Counted from the first letter of the stretch, positions 47,046-58,964 are shown. The stretch: 64,000 nucleotides of DNA from Cryptomeria japonica (GCF_030272615.1 NC_081406.1:114111783-114175782); one strand, 5' to 3'. Numbers and translations are program-made. The notes: generated from the sequence alone by a model not told the origin.

Positions 47046-48359
47046 TGTTGGCATTTCAATAAGTTTGTTGGTATGAGGATATTGAGAAGGTTGTTGGAGA
47101 TTGTTGATATAACTAATAAAGGATGATTACTGTCTTAATAATATTATTTTGTTGTTGATGTCAAGCAATTGATTTTCTGATTCAATATAATGTTGCCATA
47201 TCTTAATGAGTATGTTTTGATGAGTATAAAGATGTCGATAAGTGACACAGAAAGAATGAGAATGAAGGGGAGTAATAAGTTATTCAATGGGAAACTATTA
47301 CCGAGTTAGACAGTGATGAGATTATGATATTTTGATTGTTTTGATATCCTATATTTGAAGACAACAATAGAATGAGTAAAGGTTTGATACTATTCTATGT
47401 TACTGAGCAAGGAGCTAGTCGGTAAACACCAAGGTTATCGATATCGGTTAAAGAAGGCAGAATGTCTACCAAGTAAAGTTCAGTATTCACCGAGTATCAA
47501 CCGAGTAGTATCAGAATGCATTGAATGAATAAATGCATTATTAAATGAAGTATACCAGTGAGATGGAATTGTATAGATGATTGGTATGTCATGCAAGAAG
47601 TCTGTTGAGGATCTACAACATTGAAAATGCAAGAGTTAGATCTACAGCACAGATTGAGCGGTTATAACCTGGCACAAGTACCAAGGCAAGATAAAACATT
47701 TTTCAGATCAAAGGATTCAATGAACCTAGTCAAGTATGATGATCTGATGGCTAAGATTAATCATGGGAAATGTGATTAAGGAGATTAAGCGGTTAGGAAT
47801 TGCTTATAAATAAGGAATTGTTGATGAAAAAGAATGCGGGCAAATAGAAGAACAGTAATGCTGCTAAAGTGATTACCGAACACAGAAGATTGAAGATCTA
47901 ATTGAAGAACAGATTGAGAAGCCCAACAAGGATGAAGATAAGTCTTATGACAAGATTATTTTGAGCACATAGAGTCTTCTTTAGCATTTCAAATGTGAAG
48001 TTGCAGATATATTCTATTACTGTTATTTATTTTTGTAAGTGACAGGAAATCTCTTAACTGAGTGGACCTAATAGTCTTATTTGTAAATCCTCTAGCAAGG
48101 TAACATTCTAGTTGAGTGTTTCAAAATCCTTTGACAAGGTCACTTCTAACAAAGTGCAAGATTCTAACAGATCTAAGGGAAATCCCTTAACCGAGTCACA
48201 TCTAGTAATGTGTTTAAATGTGTTATGATCTTTTTAAGGTTATCAGTATATGAGTTTGAATGATTTACAGTCATAGTTGCATATCAAGTAAGTTCTACCT
48301 AGGTTGAATATATGGGATTTTGAGTTTATCTGATTCACCCCCCTCTCATCTAACTAACA
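47046..48359 (+). repeat. Element G 3' LTR with internal deletion
   Basis: 1314 bp. About 120 bp corresponding to 42146-42266 of the 5' LTR is missing; GTGTT occurs at both ends of the lost segment in the 5' copy. A further short segment present at 41600 (GAAGGAATACAAGTTCCAA) is also lost. Confidence 0.93.
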
Positions 48360-48850
48360 ATTTAAAGGTTCAAGAAAGGTTTGAAGAAGACAAATAGAGC
48401 TTAATTGGTACTGAATCTAGCATTGGAGATGCTACTTTAAGCAGTACATTATCATTGGATTTAATGAATCCAATTGTAGTCAGTGTGACTCTTATTTTGT
48501 TATTGAGTAGTGAGCTCTAGGCAGCAGGCCTTTCTGCATGTGTAGACCCCATTTGTAAACACATACTATCTGCAGTAGTATCCTCTGATTGTGGGTAAGG
48601 TTTCCCACCATGTTTTTTCCCCTTACAAGGTTTCTACGTACAAATATATGTGTTATGTGTTGTGGATATTATTTTTCTTTCTGTTTCATGCATTAAGTTT
48701 CATGGGTACTGTTATTAACTATTAATCTATTTACTGGCATTTAGTTTGGTTTATCGGTATTAAGTATCAATTTTGGTTAAAGTGGTATTTGAGATAAAAT
48801 TATTAGTCAACTGAATCACCCCCCCTCTCAGTTACCTCTGGTTTCTAACA
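48360..48850 (+). repeat. Element C 3' LTR, last fragment
   Basis: Aligns with 12946-13431 of the 5' LTR, including the GGTAAGGTTTCCCACC segment and the C-run with CTCTCAG, and ends TTTCTAACA. CTATG follows. Confidence 0.85.
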
Positions 48851-49458
48851 CTATGAGGTGCTTCAAACCTGACTTGCACACATGCGCATGAGGTTGAGTG
48901 GAACTAACAGTGTTCTCACTCTCTCTTTACATGGATCACCTAGGCAAGCTCTAGGGGCAAGATTTTCCATGTCCTTCTTTCCATGGATCACCTATTTTTA
49001 GAGGTGAGACATCCATGGTTTCTTTCTTCTTCTCTTTTCTTCTCATGAACCACCAAAGTGTGTATTCATGTTCTCTATCTTCTTCCTCTCATGAACTCAT
49101 AGTTTTACTATTGATAGTGCATGGATGATGTCAGCTTTTCTCTTTTATGTGATCGCTTGTGTTTATGTGATGGTATTGGTCTTTGTGTCCTGATTAGTTA
49201 TTGAGACATCTGAGCTTGAGATCTTTTCAGCTAGTTAGTTTGTCATTTTGTGTCTTGTGCCCTTTTTTGTGTTCTCTTACATATGTTGGAATGAGTTAAG
49301 ACCCTAAGATTTGGGGATTTTCGCTCCTCAATATTAGTGGTGTCTTAGACTCCTTATGGTTTTTTCTCCGCACATCTCATCTTCTTCATCTCTCTCTTTT
49401 CTTCCACTCTGCTAGTAGTAGTGGCATAAGCCATACTCCCACTAAAATGGGGGCTAAA
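48851..49458. other. Anonymous sequence after element C
   Basis: No gene is recognised. T/C-rich sequence contains the word ATGGATCACCTA twice (about 48941 and 48993). The end, AAAATGGGGGCTAAA at 49444-49458, looks like a polypurine tract. Confidence 0.4.
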
Positions 49459-49614
49459 TGTAGTGTCATAAAATTGTGACCCCTGCAATTTTAACCACAT
49501 TTGGGGTCCTCACCTAGGCAACAACATCTTCTTCCCTAACTGAGACCCATTTCTGCATTTCCAACTTTTCACTCTTCCTCCTTCATGTCTTTTATCTTCT
49601 TTAGACCCTATCTG
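49459..49614 (+). repeat. Possible start of a gypsy-type LTR
   Basis: TGTAGTGTCATAAAATTGTG follows directly on the purine-rich AAAATGGGGGCTAAA. This is what the junction between an internal region and a 3' LTR looks like. If correct, C lies within an older gypsy-type element whose LTR is cut at 49615 by H. No second copy of this LTR is in the window, so the call is tentative. Confidence 0.35.
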
Positions 49615-50676
49615 TGTTGGTATTTTGGTATGGTTTTGTCATTGATGTCAACACCTACTAAAAACAAGCACTTTGGAGATCCAACAACATTCACTGGCAA
49701 GCAAGTAACTATTGCACAGTTACTGGTATATGGTTCATCGGCAGGATATAATGTTCACCGGCACTTCGAATGATATGGAAGACACTTGGTAATGTTAAAG
49801 ACATCGTGTGGACACTTTGTTTTGAAGAATTAATCATTGGTATATTCATATTTGCATATTTTCTTTTATCGGCAAATAGATCCAGGTTATCCAGGGTTAC
49901 ACCAGCAGGTTTATCTTTTCCAGATCAACATGACACGCTATGGAGATGATTTATTATTGATGTAAATGCATTAAGCTGACATGTTTAATTGGTTATTGCA
50001 TCGGATATTATATTGTTTGTAAAACGATTTTATTGTAATATCTTGTAGAGCCGACCTACTAAAATTGGTCTTAGGGTATGGTATAAATGTAAGATCTTAT
50101 TTATAAGATCAAGTGTGGAATGCGAAAAAGAATTGTGTGAAGGTATATGAGAGATCAAGTAGAGGTATACATGAAGACATCATTTGAAGGTGAAGCTAGG
50201 TTTTTGTATAAGCATATCAGCATTATACCAGTACTGAATCTAGCATATGAAGATGCTATTTTGTGCAGTACATTCATATTGGATTTAACCATCCAACTGT
50301 AGTCAGTATGACTCCCATTTTGTAATTGAGCGATGAGCTCTAGGCTGTTGGCATTTCTGCATGTGCATACCCCATATATGTACACTTACTATCTGCAGTA
50401 GTATCATCTGATTGTGGGTAAGGTTTCCTATGGTGGTTTTTCCCCTTACAAGGTTTCCACGTACAAATATCGGTGTTATGTGTTGTGGATGACTTTATGT
50501 TTGTGTTTCATGCATTAATCTTTACCGGTATAGTAATTTACTATTAACACTATCTACCAGCATACTTAACTGGTTTACCGGTATTAAGCATTAAGTTGGT
50601 TAATTGGTTTTTGGTTTGAATTTATTAGACAATTGATTCCCCCCCCCCCCCTCTCAGTTGTCTTTGGGACCTAACA
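49615..50676 (+). repeat. Element H 5' LTR
   Basis: 1062 bp, TGTTGGTATTTTGG to GACCTAACA. It carries a 15-bp addition near 49660 (CTACTAAAAACAAGCAC region) relative to E. The C-run near the end is expanded to 14 (50639-50652). Confidence 0.92.
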
Positions 50677-50690
50677 ATTGGTATTAGAGC
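50677..50690 (+). other. Element H primer-binding site, one change
   Basis: ATTGGTATTAGAGC: the usual TATCAGAGC has become TATTAGAGC, a C to T transition. Confidence 0.85.
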
Positions 50691-50732
50691 CTAGTCCTCT
50701 TTTGCAGAAGTTTAACAACTTGAGGAGATCCA

Positions 50733-53700
50733 ATGTCTACAAATTATTTTAGGAAGGACAGTCCTAAACTTGATGGAACCAACTATGGGATATGGAAGAT
50801 CAGAATGGAGACACATCTAAATTGCATTGGTAAAGACATCTGGGAAGTTACAAAAAATGGTTATACTACTGCTATAGCTGGTCAGACTGCTCCGACTACC
50901 TTAGCTAAAGATGAAGAGAATGATTGCAAAGCAAGACAAGCACTTTTGAGCGCAATATCAGATCAACAAATCATGGGATTATCAGATAGGTCTACTGTTA
51001 AAGCTATTTGGGATCATTTCGAAACACCAAATGAAGGAGATTCCATAGTTAAGATTGCAAAACTTTAAAGCTTCCGAGTCAGGTATGAACATCTGAAAAT
51101 GGAAGAAGATGAAACGATTTCTGCTTTTATGGAAAGAGTAAATGAAATTGTTTTGGGTATTAAATGTTGTGGAGGAACTTTGAGTGAAGATGAAATTGTC
51201 TCAAAAATCTTAAGAGGTTTTCCATCGGCATATAAAATGAAGGTTACTACTATAAATGAGTTGAGAACAATGCCTAATACATCAGTAACTAGGGATACAT
51301 TGATTGGAAAACTTTCAGCCTTTGAAATTGAGGAATTTGGTCCTATTGCTACTATAAAAACTAATTTGGCCTTTAAAGCATCAACATCATCTGCTCCATC
51401 ATTTGATAAATCAGACTAGAGAGCCTTTTATGCAAGAGAACTTGAAGAAACCAGAAAGGAGAATTAAGAGCTTGAAGAACTTGAAGCACTATTTGCAAGA
51501 AAAATGCCAAAAGGTCCAATTGGAAGTAAGTATGAAGGTAAATCACGCTTTAAATGTTTTAATTACAATAAGATTGGCCATATGACTTCAAGTTGCCCTG
51601 ATAGACATGCTAGACTAAGAGAAGAAGCTAGAAGAACATACAAGCCTAATCTTGAATATCAGAGATACAGATTTAAGAAGAACAAAGACAAATCTTGTTA
51701 CATTGCTGATGAAGGTGTGACTGATGATTCTGATGAGGATCTAGTAGACAATAGATGGGTTTTTGTTACTATAACAAAAGATCAATCGACACCTACTGCT
51801 CAACCTGTAGAACAAGCCCTAGTAGCTAAAGTTGAAGCAAATGATGAATGGATCATTGACTTAGGATGCCCACATCACATGATTGGAGACAAAGGTAAAT
51901 TCTTAAACTTTCAAGAATACAATGCAGGTTTAGTAAGGTTTGGAGATGACAAAGCCTATTCAATCAAAGGTAAGGGTTCAATATCTCTTGATGGTAAGCA
52001 TAACACTGACAATGTCTACTATGTTGAAGGATTAAAGCATAATCTTTTAAGTGTTGGTCAATTAGTTGAGAAGGGATTTCAGTTACAATTTAAAAATGGA
52101 AAATGCAAAATCATGAATAGAACTAGTTTGGAAATTGCAACCGGTAATCAGACTAGAGGTAATATCTTTCATTTGAATAACAGTGAAAAGGCATGCTTGA
52201 TTGCACATATAGATGAAAGTTGGCATAAGTGACTATGTCATGTAAACTTTGATTGCATGGTAAAAATTAGTACTTCTAAGGCAGTGAGAGATCTACCTAA
52301 AATTGTGAAACCTCGTTATACAATTTGTAAGGAATGTCAATTTGGAAAACAAGTTAGAACTAGTTTCAAAAGTATTAGAGAAAAATCCAATAATGCTCTT
52401 GATTTAATTCATACTGATTTATGTGGTCCAGCTAGAACTAGAAGCTTACAGGGTGATAGATATTTCATGCTAATTATTGATGATTATTCTAGAATGTAAT
52501 GGGTTACTTTTCTCAAAGAAAAATCAGAAGCACTTGGGAAGTTCAAAATGTTCAAAGCAATGGTTGAAAATGAAACCGATAAGAAAATCAAATGTTTAAG
52601 ATCAGATCAAGGAGAAGAATTCACATCTAAGGACTTTAATACATTCTATGAATTGAATGGAATCAGAAGACAGTTATCAGCACCTCAGACACCACAGTAG
52701 AATGGAGTTGTTGAAAGGAAAAAGAGAACTATCTTGGATGTAGCAAGAAGAATGTTATTATAAGCAAATCTACCACATGTGTATTGGAGAGAAGCAGTTA
52801 GCACTGCTGTCTATACATTCAACAAAGTTCACATCAAAGGTGAAACTAGTAAGACCCCTCATGAACTATGGTTTGGTAATACTCCTACTCTTAAGTATTT
52901 TAGAATTTTTGGAAGTAAATGTTATATTAGAAGAGATGAGTACATTGGCAAATTTGATCCTAAAAGTGATGAAGGAATATTTCTTGGTTATTCATCTAAG
53001 AGTAACACATATAGATGTTTTAATAAGAGATTACAGAAAATTGTTGAGAGTACAAATGTAAAGATTGATGAACAATTCAGAGGAACTTCAAGGTATATAG
53101 ACTCTAAACTGGCAATAGAAAGTGTGACAAATGAACCTATACTGAATCCACCAGTACAAAATGAAGATCCAGTTACTCCGGTATCATCAAAAGATTCGAT
53201 AGTTTTTGAATATCAATAGCAAACTAAGACACCCCGGTACATAAGATTGAATCATTCTGAAGATCAGATAATTGGAAACAAATTCAAAGGAGTTATGACA
53301 AGAGGAAGATTGGCAAATGAAGAAGTATGTCTTATTTCTCAAATTGAACCATCATCTATGAATGAGGCATGCGAAGATAAATTTTGGATTAAAGCTATGG
53401 AAGAAGAATTAGGACAAATTGAGAAAATTAATACTTGGACATTAGTACCCCGACCTAAAGATAAAAATGTAATTGGAACCAAATGGGTATTTAGAAACAA
53501 ACTTAATGAAGATGGTAAGGTTGTCAGAAATAAAGCAAGAATAGTGTGTAAGGGATATTCTCAAAAAGAAGGAGTTGATTACAATGAAACCTTTGCATCG
53601 ATAGCCAGATTTGATGTAGTTAGATTATTCTTGGCTTTTGCAGCTCACAAAGACTACAAAGTTTATCAAATGGATATTAAATGTGTATTTTTGAATGGAG

Positions 53701-54698
53701 ATCTTGAAGAGGAAGTATATATTGAACAACCTAATGGATTTTCCTTGACAGATGACAATGATATGGTTTGTAGGCTAAGAAAAGCTCTGTATGGATTGAA
53801 ACAAGCCCCAAGAGCTTGGTATGCAAGGTTGGATAAGTATCTTTTAAAGATTGGTTTTACTAAAGGAAATGCAGATAGCAATTTATATTACAAAATAACT
53901 AATGATGACATATTGATTATTGAAGTATTTATTGATGATATAATCTTTGGAGGAGAAGATGGATTATGTAAGGAATTTTCTATTAAAATGCAGCAAGAAT
54001 TTGAAATGTCTATGATTGGAGAAATAAAATTCTTTTTAGGTTTATAGATTTTACAAATTGATAAAGGTATATTTTTGAGTCAATCCAAGTACTTGAAAGA
54101 ATTGCTAAAGAAATTTGGGATGGAGAACTCTAAACCGGTAAGCACACCTATGACTACAAATGACAAATTATCTCAAAGGGATGAATCTACACCTGTTAAT
54201 CCAACTAGATACAAATCTATGATAGGAGGTTTACTGTATTTGACACAAGCTAGGCTTGATATTATGAATGCAATATGTATTGTTTCTAGATTTCAAATTA
54301 ATCCTAGGGAAAATCATGAATCAGCAGTGAAAAGGATTTTCTGGTACTTACAAGGCAAAACAAATCTTGGATTATGGTATCCTAAAGATGAAAATTTTGA
54401 TCTATTTGCATACATAGATGCAAATTGGGTAGGAGATGTGGATGATAGAAAGAGCACCACTAGAGGAGCATTCTTTCTTGGAAAGAGATTAGTTTCTTGG
54501 TTGAGTAAAAAACAAAGTTGTACATCTTTATCAACAACAGAATCAGAATATGGTGCAGTAGCAACTAACTGTACACAGGTATTATGGCTTAAGCAAATGT
54601 TGAAAGACATAAAGGTAAAATGCAAGGAACCCATTACTATATATTGTGATAGCACTGCAGAAATTGATATATTTAAGAATCCGGTATTACATTCTAAA
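50733..54698 (+). pseudogene. Element H gag-pol (copia), truncated
   Basis: ATG at 50733 (MSTNYFRKDSPKLDGTNYG). All recognisable parts are in one frame to the truncation point, with stops but no frameshift. Zinc knuckle CFNYNKIGHMTSSC (about 51553) has Tyr in place of the second Cys. The protease site is IIDLGCPHHMIGD (about 51853), with DLG in place of DSG. Integrase: LDLIHTDLCGP (about 52399), then a stop at the TPQ-stop-NGVVERK motif (about 52698). RT: VYQMDIKCVFLNGD (about 53661), [12 protein letters not shown] (about 53790), FIDDIIFGG (about 53928). RNase H begins DANWVGDVDDRKST (about 54417) and is cut at IDIFKNPVLHSK. Stops include 51066, 51417, 51465, 52228, 52497, 52698, 52761, 53217 and 54045. 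Confidence 0.9.
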
Positions 54699-55576
54699 GG
54701 GTATGTGCAGGATCATGGTGTGCCAAAATAGGCCCTTAAGTGGCAATGAAATTTCAGAAAAATCAGAGTTATGCAACTTGACTTGAAAATTTGAATAAGT
54801 TGTGAACATTATTTTTAAAATATGTAAGAAAAGAATATATAGAAAATTGAATGTAGTTTTTAAGCTACTAGTTGTTTTTTGGAAAAAAAAAATCTTATTT
54901 GATGAAAATTTCAAATTTCAATGCAGTGGTACTAAAATTTCAGGAAAAAAAAAAGAAGTAGACGTATGTCTGACCACCCTAATCAAAATCAAATATTAAT
55001 ATTTTTTTATAATATTTATAATATAAGTATTAGACTCATGTCCAGATGTGACACATTTTTTTTTAATTTTTTATGAATTAAATAATTATTTATGATTTTT
55101 TTACTACAACTTTTCAGAAATTTAGAAACTCCAACGTCTGACCACCTTAACTTGGTCAAAACCTTATGAAATTTAATTTTTTTTTATTTTTCCCTATAGT
55201 AGATGAAGCATAGAATGTGACAAATGTTTCGGTTTCAAAAAATGTTATACCGTTTGAAAGTTATGAGTGTTTTTCAATCAATGTATCAATCAGGACTATT
55301 GTCAGAATTCAATTAGAAAATAAATAATAATTATTTGCTAAAGTTGAAATAAGACAAGCCTTATATTGTTGGAAAGTTGGGAACGTCCTTAAAATACCCT
55401 TTTCGTTTTATCAATTTTGGCTACAAAAAAAGTCGTCAGCCACCAGTGTAAATTCTGGAAAACCAGGGAATACTGAAAAACACGTTTTTTCAGTTGACTT
55501 TCCAGGCTTGTAACTTCCAAGCCTAATACCAAAGCATTCCCAAGCCGAAATTTGAAATTTGAAAATTTGAGTATAG
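54699..55576. other. AT-rich sequence between H and the fold-back structure
   Basis: No gene is seen. GTCTGACCACC occurs twice (about 54968 and 55136), each followed by a CTTAA/CCTAA-type word, which hints at a degenerate direct repeat. Long A and T runs are frequent. It may belong to the same unit as the fold-back structure, since H ends exactly where this sequence starts. Confidence 0.4.
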
Positions 55577-55751
55577 AAATCGGATATCGGATAAAATCGG
55601 ATATGGGATTTTATCCGATATCTGATTTTTGTACAAAAATTTGCGGTCCCTGATGAATTTCCCTTTGCCGCCATTTATGAAGTAAACTGCCACATGGAAG
55701 AAATTCGATATCTGATTAAATCGGATATCAAATTTTATTAGTCATATTTTA

Positions 55752-55779
55752 AAGAGGGAGAGAAGGAGAGGGATAGAGG

Positions 55780-55865
<86 letters not shown>

Positions 55866-56144
55866 GATGGAGAGAGAGAGAGGGAGAGAGAGAGAGGGGG
55901 GAAGAGAGGGAGAGGGAGAGAGAGAGAGAGAGGGAGAGAGAGAGAGGAGGGAGAGAGGGAGAGGGAGAGAGAGGGAGAGGGAGAGAGAGGAGGAGAGGGA
56001 GAGAGGGAGATAGAGAGAGGGAGGGAGAGAGAGAGAGTGAGAGAAGGAGAGGGAGAGAGAGAGGGAGGGAGAGACAGAGAGAGAGAGGAGGAGAGGGAGA
56101 GAGAGATAGAGAGAGAGAGAGAGAAGGAGAGGGAGAGAGAGAGA

Positions 56145-56177
<33 letters not shown>
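55752..56177. repeat. GA tract (left arm)
   Basis: About 426 bp of almost pure purine, mostly GA and GGGAGA, with only rare T or C. Mirrored by the CT tract at 58511-58964. Confidence 0.95.
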
Positions 56178-56178
<1 letters not shown>

Positions 56179-58498
56179 ATATGACCCCTAACGACACAAT
56201 TTAGTGTCTTAAGGGGACCTATGGTGTTGTTAGGGGTCATATGGTGTCTTGGGACACCATAGGACCCCTTAAGACACCAAATCATGTCGTTAGGGGTCAT
56301 ATTGTGTCTTACGACCCATAACTATGACCTCTAATGATAGTTATGTGATATGGTGTCCCATGAACCCTTATGACCTCTCAGGACACCATATGACCCCTAA
56401 TGACACCATATTGGGTCACTTTGGGTCATATTATGTCCTAAGGGGTCATATTGTGGTCTATGACCCCTTAGGACACCATAGGACCCCTTAAGACACCAAA
56501 TCATGTCATTAGGGGTCATATGGTGTCCTAAGGGGTCATAGACCATAATATGACCCCTTAGGACACAATATGACCCAAAGCAACCCAATATGGTGTCATT
56601 AGGGGTCATATGGTGTCCTAAGAGGTCATAAGGGTTCATGGGACACCATATGACCCCTAACAACACCATCAGACCCCTTAAGACACCAAATCATGTCATT
56701 AGGGATCATATTGTGTCCTAAGGGGTCCTGTGGTGTCCCAAGACACCATATGACCCCTATGGACACCATATGACCCCTAACGACACCATAGGACCCTTTA
56801 AGACACCAAATCAAGTCGTTAGGGGTCATATTGTGTCTTACGGGGTCATAGGACATAATATGACCCCTAATGACACAATTTGGTGTCTTAAGGGGTCTTA
56901 TGGTGTCACAAGACACCATATGATCCCTAACAACACCATAGGACCCCTTAAGACACCAAATCATAACATTAGGGATCATATTGTGTCTTACGGGGTCGTA
57001 GGACACAATATGACCCCTAATGACATGATTTGGTGTCTTAAGGGGTCCGATGGTGTCGTTAGGGGTCATATGGTGTCCCATGAACCCTTATGACCTCTTA
57101 AGACACCATATGACTCCTAATGACACCATATTGGGTCACTTTGGGTCATATTGTGTTTTTAGGGGTCATATTGTGTCTTAAGGGGTCTTATGGTGTCCCA
57201 AGACACCATATGACCCCTATGGACACCATATAACCCCTAACAACACCATATGACCCCTTAAGACACTAAATCATGTCGTTAGGGGTCATATTGTGTCCTA
57301 CGACCCCCTACGACACAATATGATCCCTAACGATATTATTTGGTGTCTTAAGGGGTCCTATGGTGTCGTTAGGGGTCATATGGTGTCTTGAGATACCATA
57401 GGACCCCTTAAGAGACCATATGACCCCTAATGACACCATATTGGGTCGCTTTGGGTCATATTGTGTTGTTAGGGGTCATATTGTGTCTTAAGGGGTCCTA
57501 TGGTGTCCCAAGACACCATATGACCCCTATGGACACCATATGACCCCTAACGACACCATAGGACCCCTTCAGACACCAAATCATGTCGTTAGGGGTCATA
57601 TTGTGTCCTAACAATATGATTTGGTGTCTTAAGGGGTCATATGGTGTCGTTAGGGGTCATATGGTGTCTTGGGACACCATAGGACCCCTTAAGACACCAT
57701 ATGACCCCTACCATATTGGGTCGCTTTGGGTCATATTGTGTCATTAGGGGTCATATTGTGTCTTAAGGGGTCCTATGGTGTCCCAAGACACCATATGACC
57801 CCTAACGACACCATAGGACCCCTTAAGACACCAAATCATGTTGTTAGGTATCATATTGTGTTGTACGGGGTTGTAGGAAATAATATGACCCCTAACGACA
57901 TGATTTGGTGTCTTAAGGGGTCCTATGGTGTCATTGGGGGTCATATGGTGTCTTGGGACACCATAGGACCCCTTAAGACACAATATGACCCCTTAGGACA
58001 CAATATGACCCAAAGCGACTCAATATGGTGTCATTAGGGGTCATATGGTGTCCTAAGAGGTCATAAGGGTTCATGGGACACCATATGACCCCTATGGACA
58101 CCATATGACCCCTAACGACACCATCAAACCCCTTAAGACACCAAATCATGTCATTACGGGTCATATTGTGTCCTAAGGGGTCCTATGGTGTCCCAAGACA
58201 CCATATGACCCCTATGGACACCATATGACCCCTAACGACACCATAGGACCCCTTAAGACACCAAATCATGTCGTTAGGGGTCATATTGTGTCTTACAGGG
58301 TCGTAGGACACAGTATGACCCCTAACGACACAATTTGGTGTCTTAAGGGGTCTTATGGTGTCATTAGGGGTCATATGGTATCCTAAGAGGTCATAAGCAT
58401 TCATGGGACACCATATGACCCCTATGGACACCATATGACCCCTAACGACACCATCGGACCCCTTAAGACACCAAATCATGTTGTTAGGGGTCATATTG
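56178..58498. repeat. Palindromic ~20-bp word array
   Basis: Built almost entirely from a word close to ACACCATATGACCCCTAACG and its reverse complement, alternating in both orientations with variants such as GGACCCCTTAAG. A unit recurs about every 20 bases. Larger blocks also repeat, for example the block beginning near 57500 recurs near 58200. Because the words are inverted copies of each other, the stretch is self-complementary at many scales. Confidence 0.9.
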
Positions 58499-58510
58499 TG
58501 TGTGTGTGTG

Positions 58511-58569
58511 TCTCTCTCTCTATCTGTCTCCATCTCCTCTCTCTCTCTCTCTCTCCCTCTCTCCCTCTC

Positions 58570-58600
<31 letters not shown>

Positions 58601-58863
58601 CCTCTCTCCCTCTCCTCCTCTCTCTCTCTCCCTCTCTCCCTCTCCTCCTCTCTCTCTCTATCTATCTCCCTCTCCTCTCTCTCTCTCCCTCTCTCCCTCT
58701 CCTCCTCTCTCTATCTCTCTCTCTCTCTCCCTCTCTCTCTCTCCTCCTCTCTCTCTCCCTCTCTCTCTCCTCCTCTCTCTCTCTCCCTCTCTCCCTCTCC
58801 TCCTCTCTCTCTCTCTCCCTCTCTCCCTCTCTCCCTCTCTCTCTCTCTCCCTCTCTCCCTCTC

Positions 58864-58909
<46 letters not shown>

Positions 58910-58964
58910 TTTCCCTCTCCTCTCTCTCTCTCTCCATCTCTCCCTCTCCTCCTCCTCTCTCTCT
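58511..58964. repeat. CT tract (right arm)
   Basis: About 454 bp of almost pure pyrimidine, mostly CT and CTCCCT, preceded by a (TG)6 run at 58499-58511. The inverted counterpart of the left GA tract. Confidence 0.95.

Larger units (their letters stand above)
40958..48359 (+). mobile_element. Element G: near full-length Sirevirus-like copia
   Basis: LTRs 40958-42420 and 47046-48359, TGTTGGCATTTC to CTAACA. Exact target duplication ATTTA (40953-40957 and 48360-48364). Met-tRNA primer site, one gag-pol ORF with few lesions, and iterated purine tracts. A different subfamily from C, E and H (its gag N-terminus and LTRs diverge), but with the same LTR-end and purine-tract signatures. It inserted into C's 3' LTR. 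Confidence 0.95.
3405..48850 (+). mobile_element. Element C: Sirevirus-like Ty1-copia, split by B, D and G
   Basis: This is the outermost resolvable element. Its 5' LTR is at 3405-3460 plus 12440-13431, its interior at 13432-17997, and its 3' LTR at 17998-18006 plus 40373-40957 plus 48360-48850. The three gaps are exactly filled by B, D and G. The LTR pieces realign across the breaks: 3421-3460 matches 40387-40424, and 12445-12950 matches 40425-40957. Both LTRs start TATTGG where relatives start TGTTGG. The target duplication is not clean. CTATG follows the element and CTAT precedes TGGTATT, which fits a CTATG duplication with four bases lost at the left junction. Primer site, iterated purine tracts and gag-pol order are Sirevirus-like. 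Confidence 0.85.
49615..54698 (+). mobile_element. Element H: E-family copia, 3' truncated
   Basis: Begins with an E-type LTR (49615-50676), has the primer site and gag-pol, and stops abruptly after TTACATTCTAAA (54698) inside RNase H. The sequence beyond has no resemblance to the rest of E. No 3' LTR or matching target copy (ATCTG at 49610-49614) is found. Confidence 0.9.

Noticed and set aside
55742-56300. Minus-strand frames of 151 and 183 codons rich in Ser-Leu
   Set aside because: Direct translation of the GA/CT tract in two frames; low complexity, not genes.
57000-58500. Telomere-like repeats (TTAGGGG words)
   Set aside because: TTAGGGGTC occurs as part of the 20-bp palindromic word in both orientations and is not a head-to-tail TTTAGGG array.
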